Positions 48,101 to 59,347 are shown, counted from the stretch's first letter. The stretch is DNA of 64,000 nt from Spinellus fusiger (GCA_025094145.1 JALLLS010000027.1:124001-188000), one strand, 5' to 3'. Notes: generated from the sequence alone by a model not told the origin. Program-made: numbers and translations.

Positions 48101-48952
48101 CTATAAGCCTACAGTATTTGCAGTATAGCACTGATTAAGAAAGATGTTTATTATAAGACGCACACTGAATTAACTCTAGTGGTAATTGTCCATAAAATAG
48201 AACCAAACTTACATTGAGAACAGTGTATTCATTTATTGACTCACTATCTATAATCACCTCAATTATCTTATTGTAACTGGTATTAACAGTGGTGCTTAAT
48301 GATAACAAAGCATTGTTTCTAATATTGGACTTTAGGCTCAAGGTAAATAGAGTGTAAATTGTTTGACTTGTAGACTATAGAGAATTGTAGGATAAAGTGT
48401 AATAGATAACTAGAATAATAGATGAAATATTATTTGTTTTGATATTCCCCTCCTTTTGTTATTTCTTACACTGCCCATACAACTTAACACCCAAGTACTC
48501 GTCAAGATGAGCATAAATAAGCAAGGTAATGTGCCATTATTAACAAAGAGAAACAATAAAAGGAAGTGACAGACACCACCAAGGACTATTCTAGTGATAA
48601 AAAGGTAAGCAGTGTCTTTATCTGGGCTTGATCTCATTACAACCCACAAGACACTCATCGTATTGTTATTAATAATCAAAGACTCCTTTCAAGTCAGTAC
48701 TAAGTATTCTTCTATACTGTCTAGGGTGTCTAGGGTATACTCCTGAGCATAGTTATCTATCTCCCAAGGATAAAGCACAAGGCTTTCAGGGTATAGATTC
48801 TATTTCTATGAGGAAATTCACTTATTCAGTGGCTATAGTCATAATATAGTATTATCTATACCATTACAATAAACAATGCTATTCGTCAACAATATTCTAT
48901 TGATAATACAATTTGATAGCGAGTTATCTTAGAAAAGGAAATACTAATTTAG

Positions 48953-49068
48953 ATACTTGCAAACCTTCTGATTTTAAACACAGTTCCATAAAAGGGCAAA
49001 ATATTTTTCGGTCTTAAAAGGAAGGAGATATCACCGCTTAAAGGCCATAAAAATCTCCTGGTGTGTAT
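48953..49068 (+). repeat. Dispersed repeat family A, copy 2
   Basis: Counterpart of 11611-11726, in the same orientation, with roughly 80-85% identity by eye. Confidence 0.7.
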
Positions 49069-49214
49069 AAGGAAAACATTGAAGATATCTACAGCATGGC
49101 CTGAGAACACTTATTCAATAGGCGAATCAATGAGTAAACAACCGACAAAAGTCACATTTACTGATTTGTTAAAATTTATCCATGCCATTCACTTTACATA
49201 AACTAACTACACTT

Positions 49215-49325
49215 TTGTCGTCTTTGGGTTTTTAAGCCAAAGGTATACGGAACAATAGAAAGTTTAGTTAAACTCTGTTGTTTATTGAATAGAATTTTTA
49301 AGTCTTTTATACTTTTCTAATGGTA
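49215..49325 (+). repeat. Dispersed repeat family B, copy 2
   Basis: Counterpart of 22977-23092, in the same orientation. The central part is more diverged than the ends. Confidence 0.55.
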
Positions 49326-49586
49326 TGTATTCAGGGGTTAACTATCGAAAATACTGTGAACTATCAACATCCCTTGATGTTCGATAGAGTCCTCTTCTCG
49401 TTTTGGCAATTAATGAGTTCTAATTCTCAAGAGAGTGATTCTTCCAAACATAGCAAAAAGCCTTCACGACACTGGTATTTTATTGTTTATATGAATGTCC
49501 AACAAAAAAAGATCAACTGTTGGCTATTCTTTTTTTTTTCATGGACTGTGATTTCTGTTGATAGGTAATTTATAAGTGTTTTTCTA

Positions 49587-49681
49587 CTAGACATTATAAT
49601 ATCTTTGCATGACAAAATCGAATAAAATACACTTCATTATCGCTTTTTAGATAGTTTACCTGTATCATGGGTTTCCGTCTG
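49587..49681 (-). ncRNA. Candidate Fanzor guide-RNA tail, copy 3
   Basis: A 95-bp tail, nearly identical to copy 4 but about 15% different from copies 1 and 2. Assigned by position only. Confidence 0.28.
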
Positions 49682-50221
49682 TTAGTCAACTGAGGCTCCA
49701 GCAATAGCTGGGGAGGAGAAGGATGGAGATGAACCAATAGGTTTGGACCTTTTCTTGGTTTTAGTAGTATCTTTATGTTCTCTTTTGTTATATCTACAAA
49801 AGCACTATGAGAGGGTACCATTTTCCCTTGGAGACATTAGACTATGTCCAAAGTTCAATGTAGCAGCTAGATCACAGTTCCAAAGCCTCAATGTCTTGTC
49901 TTTCATACAATATTGGTTTGAACACCTATTTGAAGGGAGAAAGATGAGTTTCTTTTTTGATATAAAATTAAGAAGAAATGACCTGAGAAGACCATGACAT
50001 TTAACTTGGAGCATTTTTGTTCGTTGATAGGACATAGGGTTCTTGACATGTTTAAATGTTTCCAAAGGTGAGAACTTGCACCCAGGACACAGGCTCGATG
50101 TTTTGAATTCATTGATAAGATAGAGTCTGAATCCTTCTTTCTTCAACATCCTCCGCATGTCTTTTCCCTTTATTGTCATTCTTCTGGTAGGATTCGCACC
50201 TGAATAACTTGCTATAGTCAC
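49682..50221 (-). pseudogene. Fanzor C-terminal fragment, copy 3
   Basis: As copy 1, with LRLWNCDLAATLNF and NFISKKKL instead of LRVWNCD and NFIPKKKL. The TAG after PRENGTLS is at 49805-49807. Confidence 0.77.
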
Positions 50222-51428
50222 CTATAGAAATCAAATACATGTAAGAACCCTAGGTTGATTCTATAAGCACATTGTGTTTTTTCTTGAATTTATTCGTATC
50301 TTGTTGGCTGTATAACATCTTTAGTTCAGAAAGAATAGATAGAAATACAATAAGAAAAAGGAAATAAATAGTTATTGTATTAGCAACATTGAATAGTGTC
50401 AGCTATTATTTATCATCCATTGATGTGATGGTGTCGTTAATAGCTTCTTAGGTCCAAAGGTATTGTTTTAGTTAACGTACGACTCACACTCCTCTTTTTT
50501 TATTCAACCTGTATGTTATTATTTTATTCTAATGATTATTACAGATAGAAGAACTTTAAGGAAATAACCACCAAAAGTTACATATACTAATGCAGGCTAT
50601 TGTAGTTTTATATTATCTCTGAAAGATCCATTCACTGTATTCAAATATACTACAGCTTATCATAGATGCTTCATCACAAACCATTGATTGTGTAGCTGTT
50701 TTTTTATGAACTTTTAACTGTTAGTTTCTTGCTGTTTAATACAAGAACTAAGGTAACAGCATTCTGTATGCTGCTTATTATATCTCTTCTCAGTGTTTCA
50801 TGGTTATGCTGTATGAGATTTAGGCAACCTTGTTCAATGTTAGTATATACTCTGTACTGATAAAAAGGCTTTCCAAATAAATGCAAGTGATTTATTTTTC
50901 TGTACATCAATCCTAAGCAGTAGTATTTTAGTGTGCTTATCTTGACATTTTGGTCATTGACTGAGCATGTATCTCTATTCTAACCTAACTGTACTGTAGG
51001 AAGAAAGAAGTACGTAGCTCATAGGATTATGCGACTGATTTATCTCACTCATTATTTAGAGTATGCTGGCATCTCTTGATCATATCACAATGTCTCTACT
51101 TTCTGTCTGGTATCTATCATCATTTAGACAGTTAAGATGACTTTTCTACAAATAGCCATATCCATAACAGTTTGTATATCTATTTTGAAGATGGTCCACT
51201 CAAAAGAAGTTATTGGGTATATATTCAGGATAAACATACTTGTTCAAGAAAGTGTTAATACAGCCATACTCAACTGAATCTAATCATTTCCAAGATAAAT
51301 ATCAGGACAAAATAGATAGAACATATTCAACAGTAAATAAAACACTTTATGTTTGATCTATAAGCTTCAAACTTAAGCATATCAAGTCTCAATATCTTTA
51401 ATTATCGAAAATAGAAAAATAATAGGAA

Positions 51429-52340
51429 TTAATATTTTGTATGCCCTCCTTTGGCATCAATGACTGTCTGGTATCTATCTGTCATACTTTGAATTTATTA
51501 TTGTGCAAGTTCAATACCAAATCCCTCCTACTCTTCTGCAAGTAGAATATTCAAGATTTCTACATTGTTAATAGATACCCTTCTTTCTTCAATTCGTCTT
51601 TCTATAGCCCACCAGATGTGTTCAATTGGATTCAAAAAGGGCTTTGTGTAGGTCAGTAATCAAAGCCCCTAATATGATGTGTCTCTTTTCCCTATCCAGC
51701 ATAGACCCCAATATGACAGCTAGGACTCTTTTATTGTAACAGAAACTCATTGTTATTCTTTATGGTGCAAGTCAATGTACTAAGAATGGAACTCACCAAC
51801 TAAAACAGTGATGTATTCGTCTTAGTTTACAGTACCATCAACAAAGACTAATGGGCCAAATCCGTCAGCCTAATGGCAGCTCCAAAACATCACACCATTG
51901 CCACCAAACTACATTGTTGGAGCAATAGTATTATAACTATAACGTTCTCTAACAATTTTAATGACATAGGTATCTCCATCATTCCCTTTCATAATGTATG
52001 TTGACTCATCAGACTAAATGATACTTCTCCACTGATCACTCGTCCAATTGATATATTCCTTAGCCTAACAAAACTGTTTCTCTTTGTGTGTTTTTCAGTG
52101 AAGGCTAGCTTGTGGTCTACAGAAAAGGATACATACTCTAACTGATTACAGTAGCTGATAAGGGTGTCTCTACATACATCCACCTCAAACTTCAATATTC
52201 TCAATGTCGGTTGATTGTATGAGGCAAATGGATCCTTTCTAATAACATCTTTCCATGTGTCTTGAATCCATCTCATTAACTTTTTAGGGGTTTCCATGAC
52301 TCTATAAATGCAATAGTGGTCTACACTCTTTGATGTTTCT
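51429..52340 (-). pseudogene. Tc1/mariner transposase, nearly full length but broken
   Basis: It retains N-terminal sequence missing in the other copies: ETPKKLMRW for the GRPKKL linker, then DTWKDVIRKDPFASYNQ and VCRDTLISYCNQLEYV (second helix-turn-helix). This is followed by FTEKHTKR and, in shifted frames, SDESTYIMK. The DDE core and C-terminus match copy 1. It has several stops and at least one frameshift near 52080-52100, where copy 1 differs by a few bases. The far N-terminus fades out near 52340. Confidence 0.78.
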
Positions 52341-53138
52341 AATACTACTTTAAACTATAGGCTTTTCCCTCACAATCACACTCATAGCCAACTCTAATCC
52401 AGTCATAAACAGGCAATAAATACCCTATCATCTTCCATATTTTGTCTTGTCCTATTCTCCACAAATGTAATATTCTGAATATCCATATAAAATAATGTGT
52501 TGGCCTAACACTATTAAGAAAGAACAGAGCTTCATACAATAGAAATAAGTCTCTCTTCTTTTATCACCATGCTTCCCAACAAATATATTAAATAGGTTAT
52601 GTACTGCATACAGATCCTGTAGAGTACGGTCACTGCAAATATATTAAATAATAAATTCAATGAGGGTGACTGTGCACTATCCATCAACCAATCAATTAGC
52701 CGGATTGTCCCTTCTTAAGAAGTGATTTTTCAGTAATTATATAGTTAAGCTATAGTTAAGCTATAGTTATAGTTATAATAATTCTATTCTTTAGATACAT
52801 CTTCTTATGAGGAAAGGCTACTCTATGTGGAATGTACCCTCAACACTAACATCTCTTTCTCTCCTATGGACATTTTTATTTGAGAATTTTAGTCATGTCA
52901 ATCTCATATGACTATGACTATCATTCATATATTTTTACTTATACTTTTGACGCGTCATTTCTTACTTGTCACTCCCCTACCTAATTGCCCTCTTCTTTCT
53001 AGTGCTCTACCCTCTACCCTCTGGTATGTCTCCACACCTGCCATGGATACATCTCCTTTTTCTGCTTTATTTCCTGCTTTACACACGTACAAAAGCACAA
53101 CTGTCTGTGACTTATTTTATATTATACAAAAAATATAT
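52341..53138. other. Spacer with no recognised gene
   Basis: It holds a 64-codon minus frame (52345-52539) of unknown origin, possibly part of the element upstream of the transposase, a ctatagttaag tandem repeat near 52740-52780, and the region downstream of thioredoxin. The plus frame 52908-53456 is mostly antisense to thioredoxin. Confidence 0.5.
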
Positions 53139-53502
53139 TTATTGAGACAAAGCAATAAGCTTCTCTTCAACATTGCCAGCACTGGCACCCACCACTTCAT
53201 GGGCCTTTACACCATCCAAGAAGTAGGCAAAGGTAGGCATGGCACGGACACCCACTTCAGAGGCAACATCAGGGACATCATCTACATCCACCTTGGCAAA
53301 GACAATATCGGTATATTTGTTGGAGAAGCCTTCGTATTTGGGGGCAATCACTTTGCAAGGACCACACCAGGTAGCGTGGAAATCAACAACAACCTAGTTG
53401 GGTTGGTACTTTTGCTCTTTTCAGTAGCATCTAACTTACTTTCTTGTTGGTGTTAATCAATTCATGGAACTGCTGGAGGCTGGTAATAGTGACAAGAGGC
53501 AT
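53139..53502 (-). CDS. Thioredoxin
   Basis: Small cytosolic disulfide reductase, 105 residues, from two exons (53502-53440 and 53393-53139). Start MPLVTITSLQQFHELINTNK; active site FHATWCGPCKVIAPKYE with the WCGPC pair; then KVDVDDVPDVASEVGVRAMP, which holds the cis-proline, and FAYFLDGVKAHEVVGAS. The length is normal and all key residues are present. There is no targeting peptide. It sits in the loop between two inverted Fanzor elements but is itself intact. Confidence 0.95.
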
Positions 53503-53550
53503 GGTTGTAATAATAAAGAGGTTTAGAGAGACAATGGGAGGCCGCTGTCT

Positions 53551-53655
53551 ATATTGTATTTATAGTCTCCGGGATCTGGTAATTAAAATAGTCATTGTGA
53601 CGTTGGAAATAAGCAGTCTACCTCAAGGCGATTCCCTTATCGATTCCATGATTGG
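53551..53655 (-). promoter_or_regulatory. Thioredoxin promoter: TATA and CCAAT boxes
   Basis: On the minus strand, ACTATAAATACAATA lies about 50-65 bp upstream of the ATG and a CCAAT pentamer lies at 53651-53655, about 150 bp upstream. Both are typical fungal promoter elements; function is inferred. Confidence 0.45.
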
Positions 53656-55104
53656 TGGCTGGAATTGAATTGCCTGAACATAATGGGGGAAGATAAGTGT
53701 AATAAGAGAAGAGAGTTGCGTCATATTATTCATGACTAAGAGTACACACACTAAGCGATTCTTCTGGCCTTTAAACAGTGTCTTTTCTATTTACACCTAA
53801 AGATTTTTCTGGTTTTAAAGCAGTAGACATCCCTTTCTTGTTACGTAATAAGTAATTGCTTTATATTGATGCCAAAGGAGGGCATACAAAATATTAATTC
53901 CTATTATTTTTCTATTTTCGATAATTAAAGATATTGAGACTTGATATGCTTAAGTTTGAAGCTTATAGATCAAACATAAAGTGTTTTATTTACTGTTGAA
54001 TATGTTCTATCTATTTTGTCCTGATATTTATCTTGGAAATGATTAGATTCAGTTGAGTATGGCTGTATTAACACTTTCTTGAACAAGTATGTTTATCCTG
54101 AATATATACCCAATAACTTCTTTTGAGTGGACCATCTTCAAAATAGATATACAAACTGTTATGGATATGGCTATTTGTAGAAAAGTCATCTTAACTGTCT
54201 AAATGATGATAGATACCAGACAGAAAGTAGAGACATTGTGATATGATCAAGAGATGCCAGCATACTCTAAATAATGAGTGAGATAAATCAGTCGCATAAT
54301 CCTATGAGCTACGTACTTCTTTCTTCCTACAGTACAGTTAGGTTAGAATAGAGATACATGCTCAGTCAATGACCAAAATGTCAAGATAAGCACACTAAAA
54401 TACTACTGCTTAGGATTGATGTACAGAAAAATAAATCACTTGCATTTATTTGGAAAGCCTTTTTATCAGTACAGAGTATATACTAACATTGAACAAGGTT
54501 GCCTAAATCTCATACAGCATAACCATGAAACACTGAGAAGAGATATAATAAGCAGCATACAGAATGCTGTTACCTTAGTTCTTGTATTAAACAGCAAGAA
54601 ACTAACAGTTAAAAGTTCATAAAAAAACAGCTACACAATCAATGGTTTGTGATGAAGCATCTATGATAAGCTGTAGTATATTTGAATACAGTGAATGGAT
54701 CTTTCAGAGATAATATAAAACTACAATAGCCTGCATTAGTATATGTAACTTTTGGTGGTTATTTCCTTAAAGTTCTTCTATCTGTAATAATCATTAGAAT
54801 AAAATAATAACATACAGGTTGAATAAAAAAAGAGGAGTGTGAGTCGTACGTTAACTAAAACAATACCTTTGGACCTAAGAAGCTATTAACGACACCATCA
54901 CATCAATGGATGATAAATAATAGCTGACACTATTCAATGTTGCTAATACAATAACTATTTATTTCCTTTTTCTTATTGTATTTCTATCTATTCTTTCTGA
55001 ACTAAAGATGTTATACAGCCAACAAGATACGAATAAATTCAAGAAAAAACACAATGTGCTTATAGAATCAACCTAGGGTTCTTACATGTATTTGATTTCT
55101 ATAG

Positions 55105-55644
55105 GTGACTATAGCAAGTTATTCAGGTGCGAATCCTACCAGAAGAATGACAATAAAGGGAAAAGACATGCGGAGGATGTTGAAGAAAGAAGGATTCAGA
55201 CTCTATCTTATCAATGAATTCAAAACATCGAGCCTGTGTCCTGGGTGCAAGTTCTCACCTTTGGAAACATTTAAACATGTCAAGAACCCTATGTCCTATC
55301 AACGAACAAAAATGCTCCAAGTTAAATGTCATGGTCTTCTCAGGTCATTTCTTCTTAATTTTATATCAAAAAAGAAACTCATCTTTCTCCCTTCAAATAG
55401 GTGTTCAAACCAATATTGTATGAAAGACAAGACATTGAGGCTTTGGAACTGTGATCTAGCTGCTACATTGAACTTTGGACATAGTCTAATGTCTCCAAGG
55501 GAAAATGGTACCCTCTCATAGTGCTTTTGTAGATATAACAAAAGAGAACATAAAGATACTACTAAAACCAAGAAAAGGTCCAAACCTATTGGTTCATCTC
55601 CATCCTTCTCCTCCCCAGTTATTGCTGGAGCCTCAGTTGACTAA
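55105..55644 (+). pseudogene. Fanzor C-terminal fragment, copy 4
   Basis: Protein identical to copy 3 over the open frame. The premature TAG is at 55519-55521, and the old reading frame continues through CFCRYNKREHK and VIAGASVD to TAA 55642-55644. A ttctatag acceptor at 55095-55105 precedes the frame, so an upstream exon is expected; the 68-codon frame 54416-54622 (MMYRKINHLHLFGKPF...) is a possible but unproven part of it. Confidence 0.78.
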
Positions 55645-55739
55645 CAGACGGAAACCCATGATACAGGTAAACTATCTAAAAAGCGATAATGAAGTGTATT
55701 TTATTCGATTTTGTCATGCAAAGATATTATAATGTCTAG
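55645..55739 (+). ncRNA. Candidate Fanzor guide-RNA tail, copy 4
   Basis: The 95-bp tail read in sense orientation ends agatattataatgtctag, directly followed by TA and host sequence. Assigned by position only. Confidence 0.28.
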
Positions 55740-55741
55740 TA

Positions 55742-56577
55742 AAGTATTGTTTTAAAATAGGAGGTTTAGGGATATCCAATGTCTTGTTTCCTATTGTAAA
55801 AATACCTTGACATCATGTTGTATTAAAGTATTCTAAGAAAATAGTGTATCTGTTGACTCTTTGGAGAGAATTGTGTATGAATCTCCCTATATTTCAAAAG
55901 ATCTTATAGGATGGCTATTAGGCCCAATGTGCGATAAGTACCTCACACCCAGAAATAAAATAAAATAAAATAAAAAATAATTTGAACTGTGTACATCAGA
56001 GATATTTATTCTTTTTCAGGAATCTAGATTCAGAGTGTGAGTACTGTATGTAGACAGAGATGTTATTCTTTTTTTTTTCTTTCTTTTTTAATAGGATAGT
56101 TGACTATGAATATAGAGGCACATGTAGATTTATATCTTATAGAATAAAAACAAAAACAAAAACATGGCAATAGACTCTGCCTGACACTTATGCTACACAT
56201 CCAATGGATGCCATTTACATTTATACTGTATAGAAACCTTGAATACAATGGCACTCAAAGTACTGTTTCGAGTGCAATGGCTACTCCACTGTACTCAACA
56301 GAGTTCTATCTGTCTTAAATTAATTTTCATTTCTTCTCTGATGTCTTTATAGTGTAGATACTGAAGAAACCACCGAGAAATATCAAGACATTGCTCAGAA
56401 TAGGATGAGACAGGAAGCCATCCTTAACATCCATGGACTCTCTACTAGAAATTCTCGGTCGAGCCAATCAGAGTGATCCAAGGAAGTAGAATCCTGTCTC
56501 ATTCCAAACCCCATGCATGGATCACTTCAGTGTAGATCCATCCTAGTGATGGCTTATACTATTACCACCTTGTTATT
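55742..56577. other. Spacer with structured segment before the Tc1 relic
   Basis: No gene. Between 56370 and 56500 there are nested inverted words: accgagaa (56371) with ttctcggt (56452), and atgagacagga (56404) with tcctgtctcat (56489). They could be subterminal repeats of the following Tc1 relic. Confidence 0.4.
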
Positions 56578-57690
56578 ATGTCTTGTTCAAACAACACTAC
56601 TCATACCGACAGCCCATTCATCAAGTCCTCCAAAGACAAGGAAAAACAAACCAGCCTAATAACTCGCACTGCTGTCATACACGAGTACACAGCCAGCAGT
56701 AAATCCGTTGCTGAGATAGCTCGTATGCTTAACCTACTGCCTAAAACTGCAGGCAACATAATAAAGCATTACCAAACAACGGGTCTTGTTGAGGCCTCTC
56801 CCAGAAGTGGAAGAAAGAGAAAGATTGACGATAAGAGTGCTGTGGTGATCAAAAGAGAGATCGAGCGCGATCCCACTCAGACACATGCTGCTCTTTGTGA
56901 AAACACCGCTGAGAAAGTGTCTATTAAGACCATGAAGAGGTTTCTGAAAAGAGAAGGGTATCAGCCACACACTTCACACAGGAAGCCTCTTATGACCAAG
57001 AAGGCCATGGAAAAAGAAGGTGTAATGAGCCTATGAGTTCTTCACTGGACACACATGAGCAGTGGAGTGAGGCTCTATGACAGGGATGACTGTTACGAGG
57101 ATAAAAAAAACGAAAAGAGAACAGGATAGTGTGTATATTTTTCTTCTCTTTCCTGAGCACACTTTTGCTATGTGCTAATACGGTGGAGGAGGTTTATGGG
57201 TAATAAAGGAGCAATAGAGGCACCGAGAAGATATAACAAACATCTCCACGGGTCCACCTGCTTGTAACTCAATCTAATAGAGCATGTTGGGTCTTTATGG
57301 AAGAATAGATGTAATAACAAAGCAGTACTTCTAAGCAGCCTTTGGAGGCTATCTTTGCTGGAATGAACAGTTACTGTTTAGCTTGTCCATTAGCCACTCT
57401 ATTATTTGTAATCTATAGTCTGTATCACATCTACATACATCTCTCCTACTCTTGTCTTGCCTTGATAGCTGGCAGTGCTCTGCTAGTGCCTGTTCTTGAT
57501 AACAATTCATACTCACTTATACTCACTTATACTAATATATTAGATACCCTTTTATAGTAGGGATAATAAGCACTTTACAGTGTATTCTATGCATACATAA
57601 AGGGCAACTGTACACAAAGAGTACATCCACCAGCTTGGCATCAGTGTAGAATGGAGATATCAAGCAGTGATGGATGCCAAAAGTAAGTTA
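56578..57690 (+). pseudogene. Degenerate Tc1-type transposase
   Basis: The first 152 codons are open: TRTAVIHEYTASSKSVAEIA begins a paired-like helix-turn-helix, followed by SPRSGRKRKI (the GRPKK-type linker), a second helix-turn-helix ending TMKRFLKREGYQPH, and KPLMTKK. A frameshift then occurs at about 57010-57050, where THEQWSEAL is seen in another frame, matching the usual W-T-x-E-Q-W block. Near 57625-57665 a Tc1-like C-terminal piece, WRYQAVMDAKSK, is visible. The distance fits one transposase of about 340 codons. The catalytic core between is too decayed to trace. The open DNA-binding portion alone could be expressed, but nothing shows that it is. Confidence 0.65.
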
Positions 57691-58047
57691 CATACACTAC
57701 TAAATAGTACAGGTCCTATAGATCAACACATACACTATGATACGTTACTCTATTTCTATAGATATTAACATTAGGAATTAGTAACTAAAGAATGAATAAA
57801 GCTAATAACAGAATCTATATATATATACTATCCACCATCTATTATCCACTATCCACTATAGATAGCATATAAAGAAGCTGCACTAAGAAATAAAACAAAA
57901 GAGAGAGAGAGAGAGAAAGGAGACACTGAAAAGGCTGTTATTTCATCAAAGCGTCATCACGGGGGAACTGCCTTGACTTAATGAGCGTGACTGTCATCCC
58001 TTTTGTCCCAAGATAGCCATGGTGATGCTTACTCTTTGTTCAGACCA

Positions 58048-59251
58048 ATGACCTTCAAAGACCGTACAAACGAATTCCATGCTATTGCAGAAAGAGTCCG
58101 TTCTCGCCAACATCTTCCCAACACACTTGAGAAGAGGGCCTTGATTGGTACCACACCTAGTTCTCCCAGCCTCCAACAGCCCTCCCGTAGTGAGTTCTCT
58201 CTCATGGCAGCAGACATCAGCCGTAACATTACCGGCACAGCAGGAAAACTAGAGAAACTCACCAAATGTAAGTTGTCTCTATCTATACATGTGTAGTTGT
58301 GTTGATGGGCCTATTCTGTAGTGGCCAAGAGAAAGACGCTGTTTGATGACAAGCCAGTGGAAATCAGCGTAAGGACACTGCCATGGGAACCTCTTTATTC
58401 ACCTGCCATAGGAACTGACGTTTATCATCAAACAAGACATTGCCAAACTCAATAAGCAGATTGCCATGCTAAAAGACTACACCAAACACCAAAAGCATGC
58501 CTCTAAACAGGCCTCTGAACACACTTCCAATGTAGTGGTGGCATTGCAGAGTAAATTGGCAGACACTTCCATGAGTTTTAAGGATGTGCTTGAGATACGC
58601 ACAGAGGTAGGAACCAATAACGCTCCTATGTGTTTCTCATACTAACACCCTCCCCAACAACAGAACATGAAAATCACCAAAGACAAGCGAGATCAGTTTT
58701 TGTTTTCTGCAACAGACAAAGCAGGAGCACCTCCCTTGGGTAATGTTTACAAGATGAAGCTATAGGTAAACTAACTAGTGAGACAGCCGACTCTCCTCTC
58801 CTCAAACCACGCAGACGTCCCAATGCCACAGTGAACTACGCAGAAGAGCAAGAGACAACCCTCTCCCTGGGTATTCCTATGCTTACACAACAACAACAAC
58901 AAGAACAGATGATGGTGCTTGAGCAGGACCGCTACATTGACCACCGCTCCAGTGCCATTGAAAGCATTGAAAGCACTATTGCTGAACTAGGAGGCATCTT
59001 CCAGCAACTGGCTACCATGGTAGCTGAACAGAGAGAGACTGTGCAAAGGTAGAGGGCTTCTTCTTCCACCACCTTACTCATGTGTCCATAATAGAATTGA
59101 CCAGAATACAGACGACATTGAGATGCATGTCATGGGGGCACAGCGAGAATTACTGAAATACTACACTAATATAAGCTCCAATCGGTGGCTCATCATCAAG
59201 ATATTTGTCACCATTGTCTGCTTCTTTCTTCTGTTTACTCTTATCATGTAA
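58048..59251 (+). CDS. Syntaxin-5/Sed5-like Qa-SNARE
   Basis: Qa-SNARE of the early Golgi, needed for ER-Golgi and intra-Golgi vesicle fusion. Six exons (58048-58267, 58322-58368, 58412-58606, 58664-58739, 58787-59048, 59095-59251) give 318 residues. The N-terminus MTFKDRTNEFHAIAERVRSR matches the Sed5/syntaxin-5 peptide that binds the SM protein Sly1. A three-helix region follows (ELTFIIKQDIAKLNKQIAML...). The SNARE motif spans about residues 225-285: DRYIDHRSSAIESIESTIAE, then LGGIFQQLATMVAEQ, with the zero-layer Gln in IFQQL. A C-terminal anchor (WLIIKIFVTIVCFFLLFTLIM) ends the protein. The intron at 58740-58786 is 47 nt with a CTAAC branch site. An alternative 26-nt version also keeps frame but is implausibly short. 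Confidence 0.93.
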
Positions 59252-59347
59252 CGAATAGACTTATTTATAGTCAGCCTCGTTACGTCACTCTCTTTTCCCG
59301 TGAAAGTAGCTCTCACTGTTTTATGCCTTTCAATCTTACTTTCTCTA

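Larger units (their letters stand above)
45172..49586. other. Gene-poor stretch before Fanzor-mariner copy 3
   Basis: About 4.4 kb with no recognised gene. It holds the second copies of both dispersed repeats (48953-49068 and 49215-49325). Open frames at 46829-47011 (-), 47356-47568 (+), 48135-48341 (-), 48410-48679 (-) and 49320-49568 (+) show no motif. Confidence 0.55.
49587..52340 (-). mobile_element. Fanzor-mariner element, copy 3 (longest copy)
   Basis: The most complete copy: TA at 49585-49586, a 95-bp tail, the Fanzor fragment, a middle region with the 68-codon frame (50704-50910), and most of the mariner transposase, read to about 52340. The second terminus is not identified; no clear inverted copy of the first end was found up to the thioredoxin gene. 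The middle segment 51055-51170 differs from copies 1 and 2 but is identical in copy 4, so copies 3 and 4 form a subfamily. Confidence 0.8.
53865..55739 (+). mobile_element. Fanzor-mariner element, copy 4 (inverted relative to copy 3)
   Basis: It ends at CTAG with TA at 55740-55741. Only the last ten or so codons of the transposase remain (IDAKGGHTKY at 53866-53895). From there to the end it is almost identical to the reverse complement of 49587-51461. Confidence 0.82.
49585..55741. repeat. Large inverted repeat: 1.88-kb arms around 2.4 kb
   Basis: Left arm 49587-51461 and right arm 53865-55739 match as reverse complements with very few differences (one seen at about 49707 versus 55619). The loop holds the rest of the copy-3 transposase and the thioredoxin gene. 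Confidence 0.85.

Noticed and set aside
58740..58765. A 26-nt intron in the Sed5 gene
   Set aside because: A 47-nt intron using the acceptor at 58786 also keeps frame, has a CTAAC branch site and is of realistic length.
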